A stretch of DNA of 64,000 bases from CAYFFO01 sp964342485 (GTDB taxonomy: Bacteria > Chloroflexota > Dehalococcoidia > Lucifugimonadales > CAJWER01). The DNA lies in NCBI GenBank assembly GCA_964342485.1, contig CAYFFO010000003.1, forward strand, positions 1 to 64,000. Reading direction: 5' to 3'. Below the pieces are notes generated by a model that saw only the letters and a list, made by a program, of their open reading frames with translations, did not search any database and was not told the DNA's origin. Below are positions 1-8,000 of the stretch, one piece after another. The position numbers and the translations under genes were made by a program. Position 1 is the first letter of the stretch. Every line of letters starts with the position of its first letter.

Positions 1-1572
1 TATGAACATTGCAGGGATTAATGCAAATAAACAGAGAATCATGGCCACGATAAAAAATTCGTTAAATATAGTCACGCCAGCATCATTAACAGAAGAATTA
101 AACGATTGTACTCGTCTTTGAAGCTCTTCGGCACTCTCTCCTGAAATTGGTAACGGTATTTGTAAATGTGATACAAGACCACCAAATCTACTAGTACCCC
201 AAGCAGTTAAACCTGCTAATCCAAAGGTCATCCCGATAATACGGGTAGCTGTTACTATTCCCGCAGCTGATCCTCTATCTACCTCATTTACAGCTTCAGT
301 AGCAGCAAGTGTAATAGGAGCAATTAACAACCCGAAGCCGAGACCAACAACACCGAGATGCAACGATAAATTCGGGTCGCTAATCTCAACATTCCAACTC
401 GACATCAAAGCATACCCCAGTGCAACTGTTAACAATCCGACAGATATTAGAATTCTATAGCCCAAAAACCTTAAAACCAAACCTCCTACTATAGCTCCAA
501 TTGGCATAGCTGCAGTCATTCTCAATAACCACAATCCTCCTTCTATTGGAGTCAATCCAATTAACGTATTAGCCATTAACGGAACTGTAACCATCCCAAT
601 AATTAAAGAAGCTCCAATAAAACAGTGTGTGAGATTGGTTGCCGTAAAAATTTTTGTTGAAAAAACTGAGATGGGAATTAAGGGTTGTTCTACAGTTAGT
701 TGCCTCCTTATAAAAAGAAAACCCAAAGAAGAAGAAAGAATCAAAAAAATCAACATTATTAAATCTGGTGAACCGATACGAGATAGGCCTAAAGTAAGCG
801 TAATCAAACTTAATGCAATCAATACACCTCCAAAATAATCGACTTTCCCATCAGTCCTGGGACTGGGACTAATCAAAAGTCGTACCAGGATTATTACTAC
901 GACTGAAAGCGGCAAATTGATCCAGAAAACCCATCTCCAACTCTGTTCATGTTGAATCCAATCCATGAATCCTATAGAAGCAAATGGTACTTCTGACCAC
1001 AACCATGACCAGAATGAATCCATGTATTTCGGTACAAATCCACCCCAAAGCGGCCCTATTACACCACCTGCTTCTGCTGAAGCTCCTATTAAACCGAATG
1101 AAAGAGCTCTTCTACCTGGTGGAAAAATATCTCCGGCTATGGCAATTGCCAACGGGACCAGCGCACCTGCACCTATTGCCTGAAATACCCTCATTCCTAT
1201 CAAAAACTCGAAATTGGTAACCTTATATCCTGTATATAATATGTCTGGAATGGATAAATCGAGTTCAGGAATAATTGCTACTCCTATTGAACCAACCATA
1301 AACCAAATCATAGCAAAAATAAAAAGTCGCCTATGTCCTACAACATCAGATAATCTTCCAATCAATGGCATGGCGGCCAAATAACCTAATAGATACCCGG
1401 TTACGGTCCATGAAGCTCTATCTAGTTCCGTAATCGTAACTCTCATATCCAACATAATCTGCGGCAATACTGTAACTATTACCGTCTGGTCATCGGCAGC
1501 AATGAAAACCCCGATCAGGACAGGTAAAATTACGATATATGGACTAAAATTGTTGCGGTAAGTGAATTTCAC
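1..1572 (-). CDS. P55/Rv1410-like 14-TM MFS transporter (3' end beyond window)
   Basis: The minus-strand frame is open from a GTG at 1572 to the window edge (524 codons, C-terminus missing). The translation is a major facilitator of the 14-helix DHA2 type. Near its start it reads TVIVTVLPQIMLDM, and then YLLGYLAAMPLIGRLSDVVG, which from memory closely matches the corresponding stretch of Mycobacterium P55 (Rv1410c). Later blocks (AMPIGAIVGG, GLGFGLLIAPITLAATEAV, SAWG-like TAWGTSRF) also align with P55. The family moves lipids, including triacylglycerol, out of the inner membrane together with lipoprotein LprG, and affects drug tolerance. An LprG-like gene lies 31 nt upstream. A TTG 18 nt upstream of the GTG is an alternative start; no strong ribosome site was seen. 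Confidence 0.85.
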   Translation of the reverse strand, partial: MKFTYRNNFSPYIVILPVLIGVFIAADDQTVIVTVLPQIMLDMRVTITELDRASWTVTGYLLGYLAAMPLIGRLSDVVGHRRLFIFAMIWFMVGSIGVAIIPELDLSIPDILYTGYKVTNFEFLIGMRVFQAIGAGALVPLAIAIAGDIFPPGRRALSFGLIGASAEAGGVIGPLWGGFVPKYMDSFWSWLWSEVPFASIGFMDWIQHEQSWRWVFWINLPLSVVVIILVRLLISPSPRTDGKVDYFGGVLIALSLITLTLGLSRIGSPDLIMLIFLILSSSLGFLFIRRQLTVEQPLIPISVFSTKIFTATNLTHCFIGASLIIGMVTVPLMANTLIGLTPIEGGLWLLRMTAAMPIGAIVGGLVLRFLGYRILISVGLLTVALGYALMSSWNVEISDPNLSLHLGVVGLGFGLLIAPITLAATEAVNEVDRGSAAGIVTATRIIGMTFGLAGLTAWGTSRFGGLVSHLQIPLPISGESAEELQRRVQSFNSSVNDAGVTIFNEFFIVAMILCLFALIPAMFI

Positions 1573-1603
1573 AAACAAATCACTGAACAATTAATAAGAT
1601 TTT

Positions 1604-2368
1604 TTAATTATCAGGCTTTTCTATAACTATTGAGTCATTGAAATCTGTGATATTAATCGTGCGAATAATACCCTCTATATCAAATTCTGTGACCTTACCA
1701 GAAAGTTCGGCATTTGACATTAATAAATTTGATACATTTACAATAAGCTCTACTGCAACTACGGAGTTTTCCAAGGTGCTGCCAATTAGAGGTTCAAGTT
1801 GCTTCGCATCTAAATTCCCTGAAATTTTATAGTGGTTCTCCAAATTTGATTCCATGAGCTGAACATTTTGTAAATTTGTCATAATAGAAGATATTCCTGA
1901 TGATGGGTTAAAAAATGCCAGAGGGTTTAATCCGGATTCCACTTCCTGCCAGATTCCAGTCAGTGGACTTGTCATATAACTACCCTCTCTAGTGGTAACT
2001 AGTCCAACTTCAATTGCAATGGTATTTCCAAACACTCCATTAAATGAAATTGCCATACTATCTGGGTATACAACGCTCCCGGTTACCTCTTCTATAACTA
2101 CTCCAGGTAAAAATTGAGTGCCTCCTTTATTATGTGTCATTTGAAATCGAAAAGACTTCAAATCCTGCATAAGCTGTCCAGATTTATCAAGTATTTCAAC
2201 CGGATCTAAGGGAATAGGTGTTGGGGTCGATATTACAGTATTGTTTGTATTTGGATCATATGCGATATTTTCTTTATTTGTACATGCAAAACCAAATACC
2301 ATCGATACTGCAACAATGAAAATAATTTGAAAGAAAACATTTAGCTTATGTAACTGAATCATGTTCAT
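1604..2368 (-). CDS. LppX/LprAFG-family lipoprotein (LprG-like)
   Basis: A 254-residue protein with an N-terminal hydrophobic segment ending in a lipobox (FGFAC, Cys at about residue 29), so it is probably a lipid-anchored protein exported across the membrane. The mature part has the LppX/LprAFG pattern: a helix start resembling LLxxATxxMxxLKSF, the stretch LNPLAFFNPSSGISSIMTNL, then YKISGNLDAKQLEPLI, and a final beta strand DSIVIEKP. These match LprG of Mycobacterium in order and spacing. The family folds as a half-barrel with a lipid-binding pocket. The ATG overlaps the stop of the upstream zinc-ribbon ORF (ATGA), and the P55-like transporter follows, so the two probably form a lipid-export pair. 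Confidence 0.85.
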   Translation of the reverse strand: MNMIQLHKLNVFFQIIFIVAVSMVFGFACTNKENIAYDPNTNNTVISTPTPIPLDPVEILDKSGQLMQDLKSFRFQMTHNKGGTQFLPGVVIEEVTGSVVYPDSMAISFNGVFGNTIAIEVGLVTTREGSYMTSPLTGIWQEVESGLNPLAFFNPSSGISSIMTNLQNVQLMESNLENHYKISGNLDAKQLEPLIGSTLENSVVAVELIVNVSNLLMSNAELSGKVTEFDIEGIIRTINITDFNDSIVIEKPDN

Positions 2369-2520
2369 GGATCAGAACAATCTCTCGCATATCCACAAAA
2401 GTTACATTTTAACTTACAGTGAAGCTTAATAATTAAATTACCGCATAAATCACATCGAACTCTATATCCAGGCAAATCAGAACCTGATGGAACTAGGCTT
2501 AATTTAGATTTATTGTTCAT
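2365..2520 (-). CDS. 51-aa zinc-ribbon microprotein
   Basis: A short ORF missed by length filters. It encodes 51 residues with a basic N-terminus and a treble-clef/zinc-ribbon pattern: RCDLCGN, then HCKLKCNFCGYARDCSDP at the C-terminus. The CxxC pairs would bind one zinc; the extra Cys residues are also typical of this kind of small protein. Its TGA stop overlaps the ATG of the LprG-like gene by four bases (ATGA), which argues for translational coupling and a real gene. The start ATG has no clear Shine-Dalgarno. The function is unknown; co-expression with the lipoprotein-transporter pair is the only clue. Confidence 0.65.
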   Translation of the reverse strand: MNNKSKLSLVPSGSDLPGYRVRCDLCGNLIIKLHCKLKCNFCGYARDCSDP

Positions 2521-2684
2521 CAATTACACAAATATCATATGTACATTTAATTCTAATCTTCCACAATAGCCGATTGTCTGATATCCCTATAAAACCAAAT
2601 ATCGAATCAAATAAATGGAATCCATACAGATTACAACATAATGTGAAAAAAGGGTTAGTCTAAATTGATATTTCTATTTTAGAT

Positions 2685-2713
2685 TTGACTCATATTCAAA
2701 CAATCCATATATT
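2685..2713 (+). promoter_or_regulatory. sigma70-type promoter for the alcohol dehydrogenase
   Basis: TTGACT at 2685-2690 and TATATT at 2708-2713 are separated by exactly 17 nt, about 42 nt upstream of the TTG start at 2755. It lies in the divergent region between the zinc-ribbon operon and the dehydrogenase gene. Confidence 0.55.
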
Positions 2714-2754
2714 ATCCATAATAATTTCACAAATGGTTTTTTGAGGTGAATTAA

Positions 2755-3846
2755 TTGAAAGCAGCAATCCTATATGAAACTAACCAACCACTCCAGATAA
2801 AAGAATTGCGTCAAGATGAGCCAAAAGCCGGTGAAGTGAAGGTCAAAATGGGTGCAGCAGGCATTTGTGCTAGTGACCACCACGTAATGAAAGGTACTGC
2901 AATACAACCATTACCAATAGTCTTGGGTCACGAAGGGGCTGGTACGGTAATTGATATAGGCGACGGTGTTACCCAGGTAAAAAAGGGTGATCGATGTATC
3001 CTATCGTTTATTTCCAACTGCGGTCACTGTCGGCAATGCCGTACAGGGAATCCACAGCTATGCGACACGAATATAAAAACAGGATCAAGATTATACGATG
3101 GCAATGTCAGATTATACGATGAAACAAACGAAATAGGTCAACTAAATAAACTGGGCGTATTCTCAGAAAACATAATAATTCCACAACAGGCTTGTCACCC
3201 TATCCCCGATGAGATGCCGTTGCCTGTGGCAGCCCTAATAGGGTGTTGTGTGACAACAGGAGTAGGTTCTGTTATTAATATTGCTGATTCAAAAGCAGGA
3301 ATGACTGTTGCTGTATTTGGATGTGGTGGAGTAGGTTTGAGTGTCATTCAAGGTGCGCGGCTAATGAATGCCAGCAAAATAATTGCCATCGATATACACG
3401 ATCACAAATTGGAATTTAGTTACAAGTTTGGGGCAACCGATATTATCAATTCTCGAGCAGTTGATCCTGTAAAGGCGATACAAGAAATTACAGATAGCGG
3501 AGTTGATATGGCATTTGATAGTTTTGGTAGCTCTAAAACAATCAACAGTGCTGTAATGTCACTAAGAAAAGCCGGCACAGCAGTCCTTATAGGATTAGGT
3601 GCAGTCGGGGAAACAGCGCCTATCAATATGGTCGATTTCTTGAGGAATCAAAAATCTTTAGTTAGTAGTTATTATGGCGCTGCAAGTCCTCACGAAACAT
3701 TCACTAAACTTGTAGACTTCTACTTGAAAGGTCAACTAGACGTGGAAAGCTTGATAACCAGAACATATCCTCTTGATGAAATAAATCAAGCCTTCTCTGA
3801 TTTAGAAAATGGTGAAGATGGGCGTGGAATAATTCAATTTGGATAG
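2755..3846 (+). CDS. Zn-dependent alcohol dehydrogenase (MDR family)
   Basis: A 363-residue medium-chain dehydrogenase. Catalytic-zinc ligands are visible as Cys38, His59 (in GHEGAG) and Cys174. The structural-zinc loop is CGHCRQCRTGNPQLC (Cys89, 92, 95, 103). The cofactor-binding Rossmann turn is GCGGVG, near residue 190. The N-terminal half, with ASDHHVMKG, resembles NDMA-dependent or class III-like alcohol dehydrogenases of Actinobacteria. It should oxidise an alcohol or reduce an aldehyde with NAD(H) in the cytoplasm; the substrate cannot be read from sequence. The start is a TTG with GAGGTG eight bases upstream. A 13-bp direct repeat (agattatacgatg) gives two RLYD segments near residues 113-121. 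Confidence 0.9.
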   Translation: MKAAILYETNQPLQIKELRQDEPKAGEVKVKMGAAGICASDHHVMKGTAIQPLPIVLGHEGAGTVIDIGDGVTQVKKGDRCILSFISNCGHCRQCRTGNPQLCDTNIKTGSRLYDGNVRLYDETNEIGQLNKLGVFSENIIIPQQACHPIPDEMPLPVAALIGCCVTTGVGSVINIADSKAGMTVAVFGCGGVGLSVIQGARLMNASKIIAIDIHDHKLEFSYKFGATDIINSRAVDPVKAIQEITDSGVDMAFDSFGSSKTINSAVMSLRKAGTAVLIGLGAVGETAPINMVDFLRNQKSLVSSYYGAASPHETFTKLVDFYLKGQLDVESLITRTYPLDEINQAFSDLENGEDGRGIIQFG

Positions 3847-3847
3847 T

Positions 3848-3865
3848 ATTTTGGTTAACCAAAAT
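3848..3865. terminator. bidirectional hairpin between convergent genes
   Basis: ATTTTGG and CCAAAAT form a perfect 7-bp stem around a TTAA loop, just after the dehydrogenase stop and before the end of the minus-strand AIR-synthase-like gene. The following TTATT is a weak T-tract, so terminator activity is plausible but not certain. Confidence 0.4.
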
Positions 3866-3868
3866 TTA

Positions 3869-4876
3869 TTACATAGAACTAATGTACCTGGCAAGTTCAT
3901 CTTTTTCAAAAATAGGCAAAGGGCTTGAGCAACCATCCGTAATTAATTTTAGTCCCTCTGAAGTAGCTGTGCATGTCCCTATTTCACTTGCAGAAATTCC
4001 ATTGTGCTTAAAAACATCAATTAATTTCCTTCCATCCTCATAATCTACTGTAATAAGTAACGAACCCGAAGACAACATACCCAGCGGGTCTATACCTAAT
4101 AAATCACAAAACTGTTTGCACTCTGTCAATATAGGTATCTCTTCACGATTAATCAACAAACCAATCCCCGCCGCAGTCGCGAGTTCACTAAGTCCTGTTG
4201 CTATTCCACCCTCTGTAGGATCATGCATAGAGTGAACCTTTACAGACTCACAAGCAAGTATAGCTTCCTCAACAACACTGATACCAGGATCAAAAAGTAA
4301 GTTTCTTGCCTTTGATATAACCTTTGGATCTATTCCTGTATCTAAAAGTTTGCTACCAAATTCCCTAGCAATAATTGATGTACCTTCAATAGCAATTTGC
4401 TTTGTAAGAATAATACTGTCTCCCGGACGGGCCCCAGATGTAAAAACCACCTTCCGCTTTTCTACCAGACCCAGCATTGTTCCAGACACTATTGGTCTAT
4501 CAATCCCATGTGTAATTTCAGTATGGCCTCCTATCAGACTTATATTCAATGCATCGCATGCCTCAGCAAGTTGATTGAATAAATTATTTATTATCGATTC
4601 CGTACTATCTTCTGGAAGTAATAATGTGGCTATAAACCACCTAGGAATTGCACCCATCGCCGCTATATCGTTCGCATTAATCTGAACAACATACCAACCA
4701 ATATAATCACTAGAAAAGGTTATTGGATCCGAAGTAGCTACAAGATAAGTATCTCCAAAATCTATCAATGCAGCATCTTCGCCTAACTTAGCCCCTAAAA
4801 CAACTCTATCGTCTTTAGGAGTGAACTTTTTAAGTAATTCAGACAAAAATTCAGGGGACAATTTCCCGATTTTCAT
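3869..4876 (-). CDS. AIR synthase-related protein (HypE/ThiL-like fold)
   Basis: A 335-residue protein with the two-domain AIR-synthase fold: an N-terminal ATP-binding part with GAKLGEDAALIDFG and TSDPITFSS, the NANDIAAMGA helix, and a C-terminal domain with MHDPTEGGIATGLSELA. The glycine-rich and acidic motifs fit an ATP-dependent enzyme of the PurM/HypE/ThiL/SelD superfamily. It is closest to the HypE-like AIR synthase-related group that occurs without hydrogenase genes. It lacks the N-terminal Cys/Sec-Gly-Cys loop of SelD. HypE proteins end in a conserved Cys needed for cyanide-ligand synthesis; this one ends RYISSM, so a hydrogenase role is unlikely. No hyp genes are nearby, so the substrate is unknown. 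Confidence 0.75.
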   Translation of the reverse strand: MKIGKLSPEFLSELLKKFTPKDDRVVLGAKLGEDAALIDFGDTYLVATSDPITFSSDYIGWYVVQINANDIAAMGAIPRWFIATLLLPEDSTESIINNLFNQLAEACDALNISLIGGHTEITHGIDRPIVSGTMLGLVEKRKVVFTSGARPGDSIILTKQIAIEGTSIIAREFGSKLLDTGIDPKVISKARNLLFDPGISVVEEAILACESVKVHSMHDPTEGGIATGLSELATAAGIGLLINREEIPILTECKQFCDLLGIDPLGMLSSGSLLITVDYEDGRKLIDVFKHNGISASEIGTCTATSEGLKLITDGCSSPLPIFEKDELARYISSM

Positions 4877-4932
4877 TTTACAGACACGTACCCTTAACTA
4901 CATGGTTTAAATATCAATGCTATTATAGCTGA

Positions 4933-5637
4933 ATGATCACAGCTGTCTTCTTCGACCTATATGGCACTCTGGCAAACTTTCAACCTTCTCGATTTGAAGT
5001 ACAATCCCAAGCTTGTTTAGAATTTGGGATCAAAATAACGGAAGAAGGCACAATAAGAGGCTACAAATTAGCAGACGCATATATGTCTAAAGAAAACTCA
5101 ATTTTTCCAATAAGCACCCGGAGCAAAAATCAACGTGATCAATTTTTTTGGGAATATGAAAAGCTTATTTTGGAAGGCAATGATGTAACCGTATCAATAG
5201 AAATGGCTGGGTCAATTTGGAATACCCTTAGAAAAATCCCGTATAAATTAGTATTGTTTCCAGATGTCGTCCCAGAAATAAATAAAATTAAGACGATTGG
5301 AATTAAAACTGCATTAATATCCAATATCGACTCCGATAGTAACAATATAATAGATGAACTCGGCCTAGCTCAAATTTTTGATGTAACTATCACATCGAAC
5401 AAGATAGGAGCAACTAAACCAGATCCAATAATATTCAATGCAGCCCTAGAACAAACTGGGAGTATCCCAGAAAACACAATACACATAGGTGATCAAATTT
5501 TATCTGATATACAAGGTGCTCTTAATTCCGGTATAAAGCCAATCTTGATAGATCGGGATCGGAACCATATCGGATACACTGAACATCCCAGAATAGAATC
5601 TTTGTCTGAATTACACAGATTTATTGGAGATATATAG
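4933..5637 (+). CDS. HAD-superfamily hydrolase
   Basis: A 234-residue haloacid-dehalogenase-like hydrolase. Motif I is FFDLYGTL (nucleophile Asp8), motif II is ALISNID, the motif III Lys lies in GATKPDP, and motif IV is HIGDQILSDIQGA. The helical cap lies between motifs I and II (subfamily IA). Members are cytoplasmic phosphatases of small phosphorylated metabolites; the substrate is not predictable. It is divergent from the AIR-synthase-like gene with only 56 nt between starts, so the two may share a control region. Confidence 0.85.
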   Translation: MITAVFFDLYGTLANFQPSRFEVQSQACLEFGIKITEEGTIRGYKLADAYMSKENSIFPISTRSKNQRDQFFWEYEKLILEGNDVTVSIEMAGSIWNTLRKIPYKLVLFPDVVPEINKIKTIGIKTALISNIDSDSNNIIDELGLAQIFDVTITSNKIGATKPDPIIFNAALEQTGSIPENTIHIGDQILSDIQGALNSGIKPILIDRDRNHIGYTEHPRIESLSELHRFIGDI

Positions 5638-5690
5638 AGGGTAGATCATGTTGTATTTAGAATACAGTTTAAGTTCCGTAATCAATATTA

Positions 5691-6998
5691 CTAATTCAAT
5701 TCACTGAGATCTCTGTAAGCAAAAAATACAAAGATTGATACTGCAAGCATGCCAAATCCTAAAATTGCTATTGTGTAACTAATACCAAGTAAATCAACAG
5801 CAAAACCTGCAGGAATAATTCCTATTGGAAGAAGACCAAATGACATCGTATAAACGCTTATCACTCTTCCCTGATAATCATCCTTTACCCTCTCCATTAT
5901 CAAAGCCTGGCTCAAAGCTCTCCGTCCTGCCTCACTCAAACCAACAATCACCATTACACCAACAACCATGTACCAACTACTGATTGAAGCAATCAAGACA
6001 ACAGCAGCTCCAGCAACAATATTACCGACTACCAATAAAAGTCCTCGTTTCCATTTACCTAAGCTAGCTACTATCAAAGATCCCACAAGAGAGCCGAGCC
6101 CAAGCATTGATAGCAACAATCCAAAGGAGCCAGATTCTCTATCAAAAACATCTTTAACTAAAATAGGCAAGAAATGCATCACAGGATGAATAAAAATCAT
6201 TGTTGTCACAACAATCCCGATCACTACCAAAACTAGTTTATCTTGCCAAATATAAATCAGGCCTGACCGTATCTCCTGAACGACATTCGAATTTTCAGAA
6301 ACTGCTATAACTTTATCCTTTGAAATAAATCCGATAAAAATAATCGAACAAAAGCCCACGATTGCACTCAAGTAACTAACTCCATCTGGTCCCAAAAAAG
6401 AAGGATTATATAAGACTCCACCCAAGCCAGGGGCAATGAGTGAAACTGTACTCAGACCCGCAGCCATAAGCGAAATTGCATTCGTCAGTTTTTCTTTGCC
6501 TACAATATCTTTTATTAAAGCCTGTCTTGCCGGAGAAATAAAAGACCAAACCCCTCCGTGTATCATTCCTGTAATTAATAGGTAGTACCAATTTATAATT
6601 CCGGTAGTTATAGAAACCGCAACTATTACAGAAGAGATTAGTGTTGCCACCTGACAAATCTGCAGAATCCTCCGCCTATCCATACGATCGGCAACAGCAC
6701 CTCCAAAAAGAGCAAAGACAAGCAATGGTATTATCGGGCCAGCACCAATAAAAGCCATTATCTTCGCCGAACCAGTCAGCTCATAGGCCAGGTAATTTCT
6801 AACAATTGATTGCATATGTCCACCACTAACCCAAAACACCACAGCTAGCCAAAGTAGCCGGTAATCCCGTATTTCCAGAGATTCGAAAGTGTGCTTCCAG
6901 CGTGGCTTGCCTTTCCCAGTGGTACAAATATGGGCAGACTTTTCAGAACCATAATCATCTAGACTGTCATCATGACCAATTATTTCATTTTGATCCAT
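5691..6998 (-). CDS. MFS transporter, EntS/MFS_3-like
   Basis: A 435-residue membrane protein with about 12 predicted helices and a soluble N-terminal tail of about 45 residues. After the first helix come the typical blocks GSAKIMAFIGAGPIIPLL and GGAVADRMDRRRIL, the MFS loop 2-3 motif. A later block, EAGRRALSQALIMERV, matches the EntS-type exporters (MFS_3). These are proton-coupled exporters of siderophores or drugs. The gene stands alone and is convergent with the HAD gene. The substrate is unknown. Confidence 0.85.
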   Translation of the reverse strand: MDQNEIIGHDDSLDDYGSEKSAHICTTGKGKPRWKHTFESLEIRDYRLLWLAVVFWVSGGHMQSIVRNYLAYELTGSAKIMAFIGAGPIIPLLVFALFGGAVADRMDRRRILQICQVATLISSVIVAVSITTGIINWYYLLITGMIHGGVWSFISPARQALIKDIVGKEKLTNAISLMAAGLSTVSLIAPGLGGVLYNPSFLGPDGVSYLSAIVGFCSIIFIGFISKDKVIAVSENSNVVQEIRSGLIYIWQDKLVLVVIGIVVTTMIFIHPVMHFLPILVKDVFDRESGSFGLLLSMLGLGSLVGSLIVASLGKWKRGLLLVVGNIVAGAAVVLIASISSWYMVVGVMVIVGLSEAGRRALSQALIMERVKDDYQGRVISVYTMSFGLLPIGIIPAGFAVDLLGISYTIAILGFGMLAVSIFVFFAYRDLSELN

Positions 6999-7263
6999 TA
7001 TTATTTTGTCCGCAATATTTGAACTAACATATCAAGAATCAAATAAACTTCTTTTCTAAAAATTAGAACACAAAGGAGATATTTTATAAGCCAATCAACT
7101 TACCAGAGATTGTATTGTAAACACACTGTAACAGGAAGAGGTAAAGCCATGTTGTACTTTGTTGATATTAAATCCGAAGGCATATAAATTAAAATTAGAC
7201 AAATAGTGACGTTTATAGAAATTTGAACTAGAATCCGATGATCAAATATTGGAGGACGACAAA

Positions 7264-7968
7264 GTGAATTCGATAGATATAACGGATAGCATTGTTGAAC
7301 GGTTTCGAAAAGTCGGAACAGCAACAGTATACAGCGCGGTCAATGAATTGGGATTCCCAAACTGTTTCATGAAAGGGGTAAACTGTTACACTCCTGACAA
7401 ACGTATTGTAGGACGAGCTAGAACCCTGTCCTATGTTCCCTATCGCCCTGATATATACGAAGAGACCAATCTCGGAGAAAATGCACCTGAATACCGTGCT
7501 ATGTCAGTATGTGGACCCAACGATGTATTGATCGTAGGTACTCACAGAATTACAGAAGCAGCTATTGCCGGAGATATGATTTTATTCCAACTAAAGATGG
7601 TTCAAGCAGAAGGGTTGATAACCGATGGGGCAATCAGGGATCTCGAGGGAATTAAATCCTATGGTTATGGCATTTTTGCCGGAAACATAACACCAGCGGG
7701 ACGCTCGCCTGCAATCACATCATTCGACTATAACATTGACACTGTTTGTGGTGGCATAACCATAAGACCAGGTGACATAATCGTGGCAGAAAACTATGAC
7801 ATAGTTTGTGTCCCAAAACAGATTGCAAATAAAGTGATCGACTGGGTCGAAAAGCACGAAAAACTTGAGGAAGTAGTCAAGGAAATGATTATTAAGGACA
7901 ACTGTGCTCCTGGGCGCTACTATAACAAAGAAACATTTGATAAATTAGAAGAAAATGGGGAATTTTAA
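7264..7968 (+). CDS. RraA-family protein (HMG aldolase-like)
   Basis: A protein of about 234 residues with the RraA / 4-hydroxy-4-methyl-2-oxoglutarate aldolase fold. Recognisable parts are TATVYSAVNELG near the start, GDMILFQLKMVQAEGLITDG followed by AIRD (the divalent-metal and substrate loop with the conserved Arg-Asp), and GGITIRPGDIIVAENYDIVC. The start is set at the GTG at 7264 because a strong GGAGG lies at 7251-7255, eight bases before it; an upstream TTG at 7249 overlaps that ribosome site. Family members cleave or decarboxylate oxaloacetate-like acids, or regulate RNase E; a metabolic lyase is more likely here. Confidence 0.85.
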   Translation: MNSIDITDSIVERFRKVGTATVYSAVNELGFPNCFMKGVNCYTPDKRIVGRARTLSYVPYRPDIYEETNLGENAPEYRAMSVCGPNDVLIVGTHRITEAAIAGDMILFQLKMVQAEGLITDGAIRDLEGIKSYGYGIFAGNITPAGRSPAITSFDYNIDTVCGGITIRPGDIIVAENYDIVCVPKQIANKVIDWVEKHEKLEEVVKEMIIKDNCAPGRYYNKETFDKLEENGEF

Positions 7969-8000
7969 TCTATATAAGCACAAGATAAAATTAACTATAT

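Noticed and set aside
965..1220. Plus-strand ORFs overlapping the P55-like gene
   Set aside because: They are antisense shadows of a clear transporter reading frame.
3869..4876. AIR-synthase-like gene as selD (selenophosphate synthase)
   Set aside because: It lacks the N-terminal Cys/Sec-Gly-Cys loop and other SelD-specific motifs; it is a HypE-like AIR synthase-related protein.
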